DNA from: Odobenus rosmarus divergens
Lineage: Eukaryota; Chordata; Mammalia; Carnivora; Odobenidae
NCBI RefSeq assembly: GCF_000321225.1
Contig: NW_004450267.1
Coordinates: forward strand, 2,611,191-2,675,190
Length of the DNA stretch: 64,000 bases
Reading direction: 5' to 3'
Shown here: positions 53,465 to 64,000 of the stretch, piece after piece
Numbering within the stretch: the stretch's first letter is position 1
Layout of the letters: each line of letters begins with the position of its first letter
Position numbers and translations under genes: made by a program
The notes under the pieces: generated by a model
Database searches by the model: none
What the model was told of the DNA's origin: nothing
Seen by the model: only the letters and a program-made list of their open reading frames with translations

Positions 53465-54660
53465 GAGAAACATATTCATTTATTCACACGTTTGATAAAT
53501 ATTTATTGAGCACCTATTTTGTGCCAGGCACTGGGGACACAGCACTGAATAAAATAAACAAAGTTCAGCCTTCCCAGAACTTATATTCTATTTGAGAATA
53601 CAGACTATAAATAATAATAAGTAATTAGATAAGCATATAGTACATCATAAGGCTATATGTGCTCTGTTAAAAAAAAGGCAGGAAAAGATAGAAAAGATCG
53701 GAGAAGTCAGAGAAGAGGGTAGTCAGGGAGGGCCTCAATGATAAGGAACCTAAAAGAAACAAGGTAGTGGGCCATGCAGACATGTGGGGGACCAGCTTTC
53801 CAGGCAGAAGGAATACCAGACACAGGGTTCTGAGACAGGAGCTTGCCTAGAATGTGGATGGGGCCGGTATGGCTGGAGTGGGGGAGGCACTGGAGATTAT
53901 CCTAGAGATAGGTTTGGGAAGCTTATGAGGAACCAGATAGAGTAGGAGTTTCTAGAACATTGTAATAGGTTTTGCTTTTACTCTGAGCAAGGTGGCAACT
54001 GCGGGTTTTGCACACAGGATTTTGCACCCTGGCTTCTGGGTCTGAACAGGAATACTCTGGCTGCTACTTGAAAATAAAAACAGTGGGGTAAGGGAGAAGG
54101 CAGAGAGACCAGTAAGGAAGCTTTTGCAATAACCCGGTGAGAGATCAGTGAGATTTGATTCAGGGTGATGAAATAGAGGTGGTGAGCAGTAAGGATTCTG
54201 GATTTCTGATGAAGATAAAGACCGCAGGATTTGCTGACTAGATTAGATGCAGGGCAGAAAGGAAAGGTAGAGCCAGCTATGACTCCAAGTTTTTGGACTG
54301 TACAACTAGATGAATGGAACTGTCTTTAATAGAGATGGGGAAGACTGGGGGGAGAAGTTAGGGAAGGACATTGGGATTTGAGTTAGGAGAGATGAACTTT
54401 GAGAAATTAATTATACATGCTGAGGCTAGAATTTAGGAAGACACACTGATGAGTTTTTGGCTTACAAAGCTAACAAGAGATGCAGGTTCTAGTGATCCTG
54501 TGAAAGACAGACTGAAGGCAAGGAGACTAAAGGCAGGGAACATGCCAGGAGACCATGGCCATAGAGCTGACAAGGAAGCCCCAAACAAGGACAGATGGGA
54601 ATGAGGAGAGGAAGCAGAGTTGAGAGAGATACAGGAGGTAGGCTCAACTAGACAAGGTGG
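53465..54660 (-). mobile_element. L2 LINE, about 1.2 kb (3' end and antisense ORF2)
   Basis: A long ordered antisense L2: TTTGATAAATATTTATTGAG, CACCTATTTTGTGCCAGGCA, TAGTCAGGGAGGGCCTCAAT, TTACTCTGAGCAAGGTGGCA, GCAGGATTTGCTGACTAGAT and ACTCCAAGTTTTTGGACTGT. The L2 ORF2 frame on the minus strand is destroyed. Confidence 0.85.
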
Positions 54661-55489
54661 CAATATTATATATCAAGGCTGAGAGATGAAGACCAGCCCA
54701 AGCCATGTTCTCCAACATGAAGATTCACGACCCATTATAACAGACACTGGGGAAAAAAGTTCCCATGTTCCACCCAATGGCCTGCTTCTGAACTCCTACC
54801 CAGGACACCAAACTACAGGGTCACAGAGGAACTCACAGAGGAGCTATTTCAAGTTCTGATAATAGGTAAAATACAAGAAATACGAGATATGTTACATATT
54901 TGAATATCAATCCCTAGCACCGAAGCTTCAATTTTAAGCCTCAGCCCTCTGTGTGAGTAGAAACTGAGTAGAGTTTTGCTGTCACTACACCACCATTCTG
55001 CTGTCTTCTGGCAGTGGCTTGCACTCCTGCTCAAACTTTTCAGCATTCCTTCTGGGCCATATCTATTACCGAAAGCAATACATAATGGACTAGACAGGAT
55101 TATTGGCCCAAATGACAAAACCAGATGTAATATGGAAGAGGTTTTTTGCTTTTTGTTTTTGTTTTTTTTCTATAACCACACATATATCTTTGGCTTCACA
55201 CTGCTCTTCATTGTAAACAGGAAGATTCATACCAGGGACTCCAAACAAGGCAATATGGGATACAGAACCACCCATCAGTCCTTCAGGAGTAGGAAGTAAT
55301 AAAGGAGGGTTCCTCAGGTTTCAGTTTCTGGCCCTGGAAGCCTTAAACTGTTGCCTAACGGATGTAATTTTTGGACACTGAAGGGGCTGCTTTCTAGGAG
55401 ACAGTGTGGTGGAGAAGGAGTCTGGGTTGGAAACAGGGGCCCTGAGACTGCTCTGCCACTTCCAGAACCTGAGATTTGGGATAATATAT
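54661..55489. other. Single-copy DNA, nothing recognised
   Basis: About 830 bases. A 107-codon frame at 54976-55299 lacks similarity I can recognise. T-rich runs near 55140-55170. Confidence 0.35.
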
Positions 55490-56138
55490 TCCTTTTCTTA
55501 AATGTCTGTCTGGTTTTTCTCAAAAGATTATGTTAGCCTCAGAAAATGAATTAAGAAATGGAGCCTTAATGTCTATTTTTGTAAAAGAGTTTGTATATAA
55601 TCGGTACTATTAATTCCATGAATGCTTGACAGAACTCACCAGTGAAACCATCTGGGCCTGGAATTTTCTTTGTGGAAATGTTTTTGACTAAGATTATGAA
55701 TTGAATATTTTTAATAGACATTGGGCTATTTAGATTTTCTGTTTCATCTCGAGTCAGCTTTAGTAAGTTATGTTTTCAAAGAATTTGTTCATTTCGTCTA
55801 AATTATTGACTTTATTAACATGAGGTTTATAATATTCCTTATTACCCTTTTAATATCTAGATATAAAATATTCCCTCTTCCATCCTTGAAATTGGTCATT
55901 AGTGCCTATTCTTTTTTTCTTGATTAATCTTAATAAGGATTTATACATTTTATTAATCTTTTCAAAGAACCAACTTCTGACTTTGTCAATTTTCTCTATT
56001 TAGGGTATGTGTTTCCTTTCATTGTTTTCTACTCTTATGTTTATTATTTCTTTTCTTCTAGATCAGATTTAATGTGTTCTTTTTCTAGCTTTTCAAGGTA
56101 AAAACTTATATCACTGATTTAAAATGTTTCTTCCTTTT
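55490..56138 (-). mobile_element. L1 ORF2 region (antisense), left part
   Basis: CCAGTGAAACCATCTGGGCC and TGGAATTTTC are the antisense of the conserved L1 ORF2 GPDG-type region, followed by AAGAACCAACTTCTGACTTT and TTTTCTTCTAGATCAGATTT in the expected order. The reading frame is broken. Split by a SINE at 56139. Confidence 0.8.
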
Positions 56139-56331
56139 TTTTCTTTTTTTTTTATTTGTTTATTTATTTGTCAGAGAGAGAGAGAGAGCTCACAAGCAGG
56201 CAGAGCAGGCAGAGGGAGAATCAGGCTCCCTGCTGAGCAAGGAGCCTGATGCAGGACTCAATCCCACAACCCTGGGATCATGATCTGAGCTGAGGGCAGC
56301 TGTCTAACTGACTGAGCCACCTAGGCAGCCC
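56139..56331 (-). mobile_element. CAN-SINE nested in L1 (antisense)
   Basis: TTATTTGTTTATTTATTTGT, GACTCAATCCCACAACCCTG, GGATCATGATCTGAGCTGAG and GAGCCACCTAGGCAGCCC. Imperfect duplication TGTTTCTTCCTTTT at 56125-56138 and TGTGTCTTCCTTTT at 56332-56345. Confidence 0.9.
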
Positions 56332-56770
56332 TGTGTCTTCCTTTTCAAAATAGGTAATTAAACTATAAATTTCCCTCTAAGCATTGCTTTAATTGTATAC
56401 CATAAATTTTGATATATTGTATTTTCTTTATCAGCCAGTTCAAAATTATCCAGTTTTCTTTGTAATTTCCTCTCTGACTCGTGCGTTATTTAATTTCTAA
56501 ATATTTGGTGGAGTTTTCTAGGTAATCTTATTCTGATTGATTTCCAATTTAGTTCCATTAGTTTAGAGAACACGGTCTACAGGATTTCAACTGCTTGAAT
56601 GTACTGAGATTTATTTAATGGCTCAATAAATGTCTGATCTTGGTCAGTATTCTATTTGTAGCTGAAAAGGATGTGTATTTTACACGTATTGGGTAGAAAA
56701 CGTTCTGTAAATATCAATTATGTGTTCTTTGTATCTATATCTTTACTGTTTGCTTTTTTGTATGCTTATT
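56332..56770 (-). mobile_element. L1 ORF2 region (antisense), right part
   Basis: TTTCCCTCTAAGCATTGCTT, GTATACCATAAATTTTGATA, TTTCTAAATATTTGGTGGAG and GCTGAAAAGGATGTGTATTT continue the antisense L1 order after the SINE. Ends near 56770, where L2 begins. Confidence 0.75.
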
Positions 56771-56789
56771 GTATTAATCACTGAGAAAC

Positions 56790-57335
56790 GGGTTCAGAGC
56801 AATCTTTTTAAAGCATAAATCAGAATATGTCCCTACTAATATAATGTTCTCAAAGGATTTTGATGTACTAAAATAAAATCTAAACTTAGGATCTCTGAGA
56901 GATCACATGATATGGGCTATGCCCTGCTCTCAGATCTCCTCTGCCTGTACTCCACAATCCCCTGTCCCCCAGCTATTCTCCAGTCACACTGGCCTTTCTT
57001 TTGTTCTCTGAACCCACTAAACTAATTCTTACCTCAGGACTTTTGCATTTGCTATTCCCTTTGCCTGAGATTATTTACCCAAATAATCACATGTCTGGCT
57101 CCTCCATACCCCTTCAGCCTCAGTTCAGGTGTGCCTGCTTCAGACAGGCCTTCCATGACCTCTATCTGGGGCACTTTTTATCACATCACCCTGATTTATT
57201 CCCTTTGTAGAACTTTTCACTAATAGAATTAACCGTTTATTAATATTCTTTTTTTGTGGTTTGCACGGCATCTCCAGAGCTGAGAATAGAGCTGGCTTGT
57301 AATGGATATATTTAATAAATATTTGTTGGATGGAG
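56790..57335 (+). mobile_element. L2 LINE, 3' part
   Basis: TTTTTAAAGCATAAATCAGA, GGGCTATGCCCTGCTCTCAG, TCAGGACTTTTGCATTTGCT, CAGGCCTTCCATGACCTCTA and AATAAATATTTGTTGGATGG are sense L2 blocks in order. Confidence 0.85.
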
Positions 57336-57399
57336 GGATGGTGGATGGAAAGATGGGTAGGTGAACTATCAGCCTTTACGTCATTCAACATTTATCTAT

Positions 57400-57680
57400 C
57401 TTGTTTCATAGTCACCTCTATCTAGATGTTAGGACTGGACTGTGAGTGTTTACAAAGAGGAACTCATTTTACTTTACCTCTGTGTCTGATATAGCATAGC
57501 GATTGCTCATTAAGAGATTATTGGACAAAAGCAGACATGACCCAGGTATTTCCCAAATACTCTGTGCACACCTCTGTCAGCAGTCACTTTGTGGCCTCTC
57601 TCTTCTGAATCAACTAAACCAGAGCTTGGCACAGGGCATTGCACATAAGATATGCTCAATATATATTAACAGAAAGAAGA
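57400..57680 (+). mobile_element. L2-type 3' end fragment(s)
   Basis: AGGACTGGACTGTGAGTGTT, ATTTTACTTTACCTCTGTGT and, further right, AGAGCTTGGCACAGGGCATT with CATAAGATATGCTCAATATA look like one or two further sense L2 3' ends. The interval may be mixed. Confidence 0.45.
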
Positions 57681-59160
57681 AAAGAAGAAAGGAAGGTAGA
57701 AAAGGACTTGGCACAGCTCTGGTGAACGTACTGATGGCAAGTTCCAAAGCCAAAATGTCAGAAAGGGTCTCCTTGCCCTTTGTTATCCAGAGAAGTCAGA
57801 AGAACTTCAGTTCTTCAGTGGATGGTCCATTTCACCTCCAATCACAGGCCCAGGAAGCAGGAGATGTGGAAATGAGTTTAGAAGGTCATGGTTCTTTCCC
57901 TATAGCCCTATAGCCCTGATACTTAGAACAAGTATCATAGCAGTAGCCGGGAAAAATGGTGACCAAACATTTTCATGCACATCTGACTAGCCATGAAGGC
58001 TTAATTGTTTCTTAAATGTTTGTTGGAAATGAATCCTCACTAGTGATAAAGGGGTGAGGAATGTGCCACACAGGCCATGAAATCATTCCCAACCCCCCGA
58101 CCAACTGTTGAACATCCACTGTTCTTTGCCTCTGAGATATTCAAATTAACGTGAGAATTTAAAATTTTTATCATGGTTCTGTTGGATACTGAGTTCTTTA
58201 GAACTCCCAGAACGTTCTTCCCACGGGACTCCAAGCTCCTTGCCTGTAACAGCTTATGCATTCACCTCCCGCCATGCCTGGCTACATGCTTGACCCAGTT
58301 TGCACTGCAGAGCGAGTGGGCCTTGAGCTGAAAAGATACAGACTTATGAGCTGCATTGTTTTCCTCTGAGGTGCAGAAATACTGAGGGGGTCACTCAGCC
58401 TCTGTGGCTCCACTTTTCCTCCAATCCGCACACACCCACTCTGGCTCTGCAGATCTCATGGTAGGGGCTGTCCATGTTGCTCCTGAACTTCATTCTCTTT
58501 GTCTAGAATGGGAGGGAGAGCAGGGATTAGGTGGGGTTTTGACGTATGGTATTTCTGTTTCCATATAGTAACCAGCCAAGCCATTACGGAATATTAGGTA
58601 TTTTAAAGAGTGGAAAATCTACTGCAATTTGGCTCCCTTAGACAGAGATATATAATTTTGGAGAGGCGTGAACATTAGGACTAACCTATTTTGGACTAAA
58701 AACTGGTACTATATTCCAATAATAAAAATCAGTAAATGTTATATGTAGAAATAAAGGCTAGCCAGTGCCCAAAAGCCAGGGTGCAAATTGACTATGATTG
58801 CAGAACTAAATCAAGATTCAAATGCATGTAATTTACCTGTCAGATCCTAATGCAATACTGCTACAGGATTCATCACATCAAAATCTCTGATGTTAGCATT
58901 GTAAAAGTGAGGTTTAGAATAAAAAGGTTTAAGGTTAAGAAAATGGAGACATTTCCTATCATATATGACTTTATAAAAGACATATTTTAGGTGCATAACA
59001 TGTATATCCATGATGTGTATTACAATATTTGGACTCACCAGCTTATTTTGAAATTTAAGAAAAAGAATTCTCTATCAGAAAAGTCAAAGCTTGAATGGGC
59101 CTTCATGACCAGATTGTCCAACACTGTCTAAGAAATAAGCAGATTGGCCTATAGCAGCAA
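57681..59160. other. Single-copy DNA, nothing recognised
   Basis: About 1.5 kb. 58550-59110 is AT-rich and smooth, perhaps conserved, without clear motifs. An AAGAAAGAAGAAAAGAAGAAAG-like purine run starts near 57670. Confidence 0.35.
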
Positions 59161-59164
59161 GGGT

Positions 59165-59305
59165 TTCTGAATGCCAGTTCTTGGATTGGAGCCAGGCTCC
59201 TGCGGTGTGATGCATCACCTAGCAAGTTTATTAAACAGGCAGATTGCCAGGCCCCATCTCTGGAGGTTCTAAGTCAGCCAGCCAGGTCTGAGAACCATTG
59301 CGTTC
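59165..59305 (+). mobile_element. MER5A-type hAT element fragment
   Basis: ACCTAGCAAGTTTATTAAAC, GGCAGATTGCCAGGCCCCAT, GGAGGTTCTAAGTCAGCCAG and CTGAGAACCATTGCG match the MER5-type order with its terminal GAGAACCAYTG. Confidence 0.75.
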
Positions 59306-59539
59306 AAGGTACTCTCCCAGACGTGACATTCAAGGAGCCGGTGAAATCAAGTTTGGCCCTGCCCTTTGTCACCAGGGTGGTCAGAGTGAGGTTGGAAACC
59401 ACATGGGGTCTCTCTGTGTGGGACAGGCCTCTGTGTTATCAAAGATTTTGGGTACCCAACCACTGCTCAAAACCCTCAAATTATAGGTGACACCCTTCTG
59501 GTAGCCAACTGCAATCCCATAGCTCCACCTGCAATGGTC

Positions 59540-59800
59540 TAGTTTCATTCACTCATATCACGAATGATTTCTGAGTGCCTGCCAGAAATGCAGCAGGCAG
59601 TTAGTGCAAGTTCCTCATGATTTCAGGGAGGGTGACGAGCAAGTATGTGGAGAGTTACAACCCAAGGATTCCAGAGAAAGGGCAGGGTAGTGGGTGAGCA
59701 TCTGGGAGGACCACCTGACCTAGATTTAGGGGAGTCAGCTTATGCTGGGAGATGAGTGGAAGTTAGTCAAAATGAGACAAGACTTGTTGACTCCATCCTC
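59540..59800 (-). mobile_element. L2 LINE (antisense), left of a nested L1
   Basis: TTCATTCACTCATATCACGA, TTTCTGAGTGCCTGCCAGAA and later ATTCCAGAGAAAGGGCAGGG parallel the antisense L2 3' end and next block. Confidence 0.5.
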
Positions 59801-59804
59801 TGGT

Positions 59805-60072
59805 GATGGACACGTTTCCACTTCAAGCTAAGAAAAAAACAATGGGGGTAAAAAAGATTCTGAGGAAGCAAACTAGGTAACCAGGAGTATCTGTCCCAGA
59901 AGCCATAAAAATCACTTGGTACACACTGTTAACTTCTTAGTTTTGATAACTGTACCATGAATTTGCAAGATGCTAACACAAGGGAAGCCAGGTGGAAGGT
60001 ATACAGGACCTCTCTGTAGTATCCTTGCAACTCTTCCGTAACTTTAAAATTAGTTGAAAATAAAAACAATCA
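59805..60072 (+). mobile_element. L1M-type 3' end
   Basis: TTTTGATAACTGTACCATGA, GATGCTAACACAAGGGAAGC, AGGACCTCTCTGTAGTATCC and TAAAATTAGTTGAAAATAAA match the sense 3' terminus of an old L1M, with an A-rich end. Confidence 0.7.
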
Positions 60073-60074
60073 AG

Positions 60075-60760
60075 TCATTTGAGATAGGGGGGACAGGGGA
60101 CAGACCCCAGGTGCTGACGGTGGGGATGGCTGATGTAGGCATATTTGAGAGATATTTAGGAGGTAGAATGAGGAAAATTTAACTGGCTTTGACCACATGT
60201 GGGAGGATGAAGGAGAGGGGTGCTTTGGCCAACAAGGGGATATGGGGCACCACTCCCTGGGATGGAGAACAGAGAAAGATAGGAGATCAGACGTGCACAT
60301 GGTAGCTTTGAGATGTTCGGGGGAGCCTCAGGTGGAGATGGTCACAGGAACACTTGGTATCTAGGTCTGGGGCTCAGAAAACAGGTTGACACTAAATATA
60401 GAGATTTGGGAATCAACAAGAAACAAAGGAGCACAACCTGACCAAGAAAGTAACTGAAATAATTGAAAGCAGATGAAATTTGCCTGAAGATGGTACATGG
60501 CATGATGAGTAAGAAATGGATGGAGGGAGGGATGTTAAAGAAGGAGTTAGAGAAAGAGTAAATTGAAAAGAGCATCCAAAGAGGAAGAAGGACCACTAGC
60601 CAAGTGTGATGCGGGAGGCAAGGGAGGAAGAAACTTCAAGAATAGGGAAAACCTTCGGAAAGCTCAAGCAAGATAAGAACAGCAGAGAGCGGGTTGTTGA
60701 CAGCCTTAGTGAGTTCAGTCTTTACCTCTCCACTAAATGTTTTGGATAGTGCAGAAACAA
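60075..60760 (-). mobile_element. L2 LINE ORF2 region (antisense)
   Basis: CTTTGAGATGTTCGGGGGAG, TAAATATAGAGATTTGGGAA, GAAGGAGTTAGAGAAAGAG and TCAAGCAAGATAAGAACAGC resemble successive antisense L2 ORF2 blocks. It may be the same element as 59540-59800, split by the L1 3' end. Confidence 0.55.
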
Positions 60761-60854
60761 CATGGAAAAAATCGCTGAATATTTTTAAGCGCCTACTTTG
60801 AGGAAACAAGTCCTGAGTATCAACCAGCCTAGCATTAACGGAGAAAATATGTGT

Positions 60855-61060
60855 GATCTTGAGTGTCAGGCAGTCTTAAGTTCAAGTCATGGCTCTGTCA
60901 CTTGCTGAGTGACCTTGAGTAAAAACTCAGCTTTTCCATCTGTAAAATGAGGACGGTAATATGCATCTTTCCCTTTAAGGATTAGAGATAATGCATGTAG
61001 GCTCCCACTGTGGTATCTGGCGCACAGCGGGTGCTCAACAAATGGCAGGCATTATTATGG
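60855..61060 (+). mobile_element. MIR SINE, near full length
   Basis: TCAGGCAGTCTTAAGTTCAA, TCATGGCTCTGTCACTTGCT, GAGTGACCTTGAGTAAAAAC, CCATCTGTAAAATGAGGACG and GGGTGCTCAACAAATGGCAG cover all MIR blocks. Confidence 0.92.
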
Positions 61061-61770
61061 GCCATGTGGTCCTATTCTGGGCTCTGACACATCCTGTGCA
61101 TCCATGTACTGGGTCTCTAACTACAATGTACTGAAACAACTTGGTCTTTATGACTCTCTCCCAAGCCCAGCCTCTATCAGGCTGCCAGCTTCTTAAGGGT
61201 GTCTTGTTCAACTTAGTTTCCCTATCAGCCAACACAGAGCAGACATCCCAGATGGGATCTTCATTCTGCAGGATCAGAAAGAATCCTGAGAGGTGGGCCC
61301 TGCCCTAGATATGCCATGGGAAGATTTGCTCTACTGAGATGGCATTGGAAGATAGTCATGTGCTCACATGGGTCTGCAGGGAGCCAAAGATCATTTTTCA
61401 AACTGTGCAAGCAACCTAATTCTGGAAATCTCAAGGAAATGGTGGTAGATCATGAAAACTGATGAGGACACTTGGCACTAACAAGTTGGCTGACTCATCC
61501 AAACTCACACAATATGATTCTATAATGATTAAAAGTAAATCTTTCTGGAAAAAAAGAAGAAAAGAAAAAGAAGGGGAAAAAAGACATGAAAATCAGGATA
61601 CGTAGTCTATTAAGAATTGTGGGCAGGTATAAAAAGGAATCTGGAGGAGGAGTAGCTTCAACATCTGTGTATAAGAATCTTCAAGTCATTCAAATAGTTC
61701 CATAGAAATATCTCTGAAGCCAAGGGCATTGTAAGTTACCAATAAGTGAGAGCTCAGAGGGGCTCATATA
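61061..61770. other. Single-copy DNA; possible L2 remnant on the left
   Basis: GCTGCCAGCTTCTTAAGGGT near 61181 may be a degraded L2 3' end. The rest is unremarkable. A purine run GAAAAAAAGAAGAAAAG lies near 61537. Confidence 0.35.
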
Positions 61771-61774
61771 TCCA

Positions 61775-62190
61775 TTACATTAATTTCCTAGGGCTTCCAG
61801 AACAAATTACCACAAGCTGGGTGGCTTAAAACAACAGGAACTTATTGTCTCACAGTTTTGGAGACCAGAAGCCTGACATTAAGGTGTCAACAGCACTGAT
61901 TCTTTCTTGGGGGCTCAAAGAAAAAATCTGTTCTATGCCTCCCTCCTAATTTCCGGTAGCTGCTGGTGAATCCTTGGCATTCCTTGGCTTTTAGAGGCAT
62001 CGCTCCAGTCTCTACCTCTGTCTTTACATTGGCATATTTGCCTGTGTGTCTCTATGTCCAAATTTTCCTCTTCTTATAAGGACACCCCCCTAATGACCCC
62101 ACATCTGCCTATTTCCAAATAAGGTCACATTCACAAGTACCAGGGGGGAGGGCTTCAACATATCTTTTTGAGGGACGCCATTCACCCTGT
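61775..62190 (-). mobile_element. MLT1-type (ERVL-MaLR) solo LTR
   Basis: Read in antisense it has TTAATTTCCTAGGGCTTCCA, ACAAATTACCACAAGCTGGG, TGGCTTAAAACAACAGGAAC, TTCTTATAAGGACACCC and TATTTCCAAATAAGGTCACA, in MLT1 order. No internal region adjoins, so it is a solo LTR of an ancient retrovirus-like element. Confidence 0.85.
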
Positions 62191-62194
62191 AAAG

Positions 62195-62660
62195 CTTCCA
62201 GGCTGCTCTGCTGCCCTTCCACCATCGCACACTGTTCCCTGGCCTCTGAGAGCTATTTGCAGTTCTTCACACGCTCCATATCCTCCCACCTGTATGACTG
62301 CACACGTGCTGGGCCTTCAGCCAGGAATGTTCTTCTCCACCCCTTCTCTTCCACACGAGCAGCTCCCATTATCTTTCAAAACTCAAGGGACATTTTTCCT
62401 TTCCTGTGAAGCTTTTTCCTCCCTCTGAGCATCTCTCAGAATCAGTTGCTAGATTTTTGGTGCTCTCCCCAAACTCCTCTGTTTATCTTGAGTGTGACAT
62501 TTAGCCAAGGTGGATGGTTAGAGATTATTGGCATGCCTGTTCTTCCCTCTAGACTGCAAACTCTGTGAGGACAGGGACTGTATGTTTTTACCTTGGTATA
62601 CACTGTTCCTGTTACCCAGTGGATATCCAACTGTGTAAGGTCAGCACTTGATAGGAAATT
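62195..62660 (+). mobile_element. L2 LINE, 3' part
   Basis: TTCAGCCAGGAATGTTCTTC, ATCTTTCAAAACTCAAGGGA, CCTCTAGACTGCAAACTCTG and TGAGGACAGGGACTGTATGT are sense L2 3' blocks in order. Confidence 0.75.
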
Positions 62661-63225
62661 TTCCTCAGGGCTCTGTGGCTTTCTATGGGTTTGATTGAAT
62701 AAGATAGCCCAGCCAAGCTAAATGGGCCATTCCTTCTAGCCCAAACCAGCACTTTCCATGGGGTCAAGTGTAGGCTGCCAGTGAATTTCCAACCTGATTT
62801 CCTCTGCTTCCAGTCACCCTGGGAGGTCTCAAGCCCGGTGAGAGCTGGCGAACTGGGCCAGTCACTCCCCCAGTTGCTCTAACAGGGACTGCAAACAGAG
62901 GCTCTTGGCCCATGGGTCCCAGTGCCACAATGCAGCATTCAGTGGCTGCTGTGGGTTGCCCATGTGTGTGTGGGCAGCTTGTGGTCCAAGTCCAGCAAAG
63001 TCCCATAAAAATGTCAGGCCTGTGCAAAGGCCAGAGCTCTTTGGGCGTTTTTCTCTCCTTGCTAGCGGTTTTCTTCTTAGTCATCTGTCTCCTTAAAATA
63101 GACCCTTCCATTTCTCCCTCTGGGACTCCTGCTCTCTAATGCTCCTACTGACAAGCGCAGCAAAGCAGAGGTCAGAAGAGAAACTGCACAGATATTAATG
63201 GCACTTCAGAGCCAAAGAGTTCTCT
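62661..63225. other. Single-copy DNA, nothing recognised
   Basis: About 565 bases with frames of 63-115 codons on both strands, none with recognised similarity. Confidence 0.4.
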
Positions 63226-63229
63226 AGAA

Positions 63230-63400
63230 AGAGCATGTGTCTAGTCCAGTCATTCTTGCCATAGATGGGGAAACTGAGGCCTGAAATGAGAAGAGACTTG
63301 CCAAACATCACACAGAAAACTGTCAAGAGGGAAAAAGATAGAGCCTGGTTCCCTGACCCCAGACCAGGGCTCTTTCCCCTCGACCACACTGTCTCTACCT
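63230..63400 (-). mobile_element. MIR SINE (antisense)
   Basis: CATAGATGGGGAAACTGAGG, GACTTGCCAAACATCACACA, GATAGAGCCTGGTTCCCTGA and CAGGGCTCTTTCCCC fit antisense MIR in order. Confidence 0.75.
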
Positions 63401-64000
63401 GTCTCCTCCAGGAATGAAGGGAGTTAAGGTGTGATTGCCATTCTATGGCAGAATGTGCTATAAAAAGAGTTCACTTGAACCCCTCCTCTGCCTCTGGGCA
63501 CTTAAAAGGGCACTAACTATTCAAAGAGGCACTGTCCCCATTCAAAAGGACTTCTGCCCAGGACCGAGACAGAGTGGAGACAGTGTTTGCTGTCCGGGGC
63601 GGTGGCCATCAACACATCATGGATACTGGAGACCACATCTCTTGGAGAATTATAGAGGTAAAAATGGATTTGGATGCTGACTACAAATTCAAATTGAGCC
63701 AATTTAAACCTCTCATTAAAACAAAAACGGGTTCATTCTTCACCATTCATTTATAAGGCCCAAGTGTTCACTTCAATTAGTGTCTTAAAAATAAAGGGAG
63801 GGGGAGAAAGGATACTTAGATTCCTTTGAAACACGAGTCAACAAGAACCAAATTAAACACCAGCTCTCTCAATCTTGGGTATTGATTCTGTCACCACCTT
63901 TCTTTAGCCATTCCCTCCCCACCAGGCCCCAACTCCAGCCCCAGTGCTGTGATAAACAGAAGGTCACATTCCTCAGTCCGGCCACAAGGGCCCCACCCTG
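63401..64000. other. Single-copy DNA, possible conserved stretch
   Basis: 63630-63790 is smooth and AT-rich (AAATTCAAATTGAGCCAATT, CCATTCATTTATAAGGCC) and repeat-free. A frame of 81 codons crosses its left side without recognised similarity. Confidence 0.35.

Overview
This is nuclear DNA from a mammal of the order Carnivora. It carries at least 16 copies or fragments of the tRNA-derived carnivore SINE (CAN-SINE), whose heads read GGGCGCCTGGGTGGCTCAG or a close variant. The heads differ from the young dog SINEC_Cf and from the usual cat copies as I remember them. They fit a non-canid caniform (bear, seal or mustelid group), but the sequence does not let me choose among these. Older mammal-wide repeats (L2, MIR, L1M/HAL1, MER5-type hAT, MLT1 LTR) make up much of the rest.

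I find no protein-coding exon, RNA gene, CRISPR array or bacterial-type feature that I can defend. The open reading frames are short, overlap on both strands, lack family similarity and often run through repeats or runs of N. The exceptions are decayed LINE reading frames, such as an L1 ORF2-like stretch at 11680-11907 on the minus strand. The window looks like an intergenic or intronic block. It has a few stretches of repeat-free DNA with homeobox-type TAAT motifs, retained CpGs, CRE palindromes and one strong CTCF-type motif, which are candidates for conserved regulatory DNA.

Layout: 1-9.9 kb is mostly single-copy DNA with MIR/L2 fragments, two CAN-SINEs and a candidate regulatory element near 8.7-9.1 kb. 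9.9-13.7 kb is antisense L1/HAL1. 13.8-24 kb is a dense repeat mosaic (CAN-SINEs, L1 in both orientations, a 1 kb sense L2, an ERV-type LTR). 24-29 kb is mostly single-copy, with a SINE-tail (CTTT)n microsatellite and a 435-base assembly gap between two inverted SINEs. 29.5-46.9 kb is largely single-copy with candidate regulatory stretches, two 19-base G runs and a CTCF-type motif. A 44-bp minisatellite with a 50-base gap lies at 46.95-47.28 kb. 47.3-64 kb has few CAN-SINEs but long L2 blocks in both orientations, an antisense L1 ORF2 block at 55.5-56.8 kb and an MLT1-type LTR near 62 kb.

Repeat names come from recognition of remembered consensus features, not from an alignment, so family-level calls are firmer than subfamily calls and edges are approximate (usually within 10-30 bases, more for old repeats). 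Target-site duplications (TSDs) were read directly. I did not find evidence of a new biological system. The items most worth checking are the candidate regulatory elements, the G-rich pair at 43.06-43.19 kb, and the minisatellite gap whose recorded length conflicts with the repeat phase.
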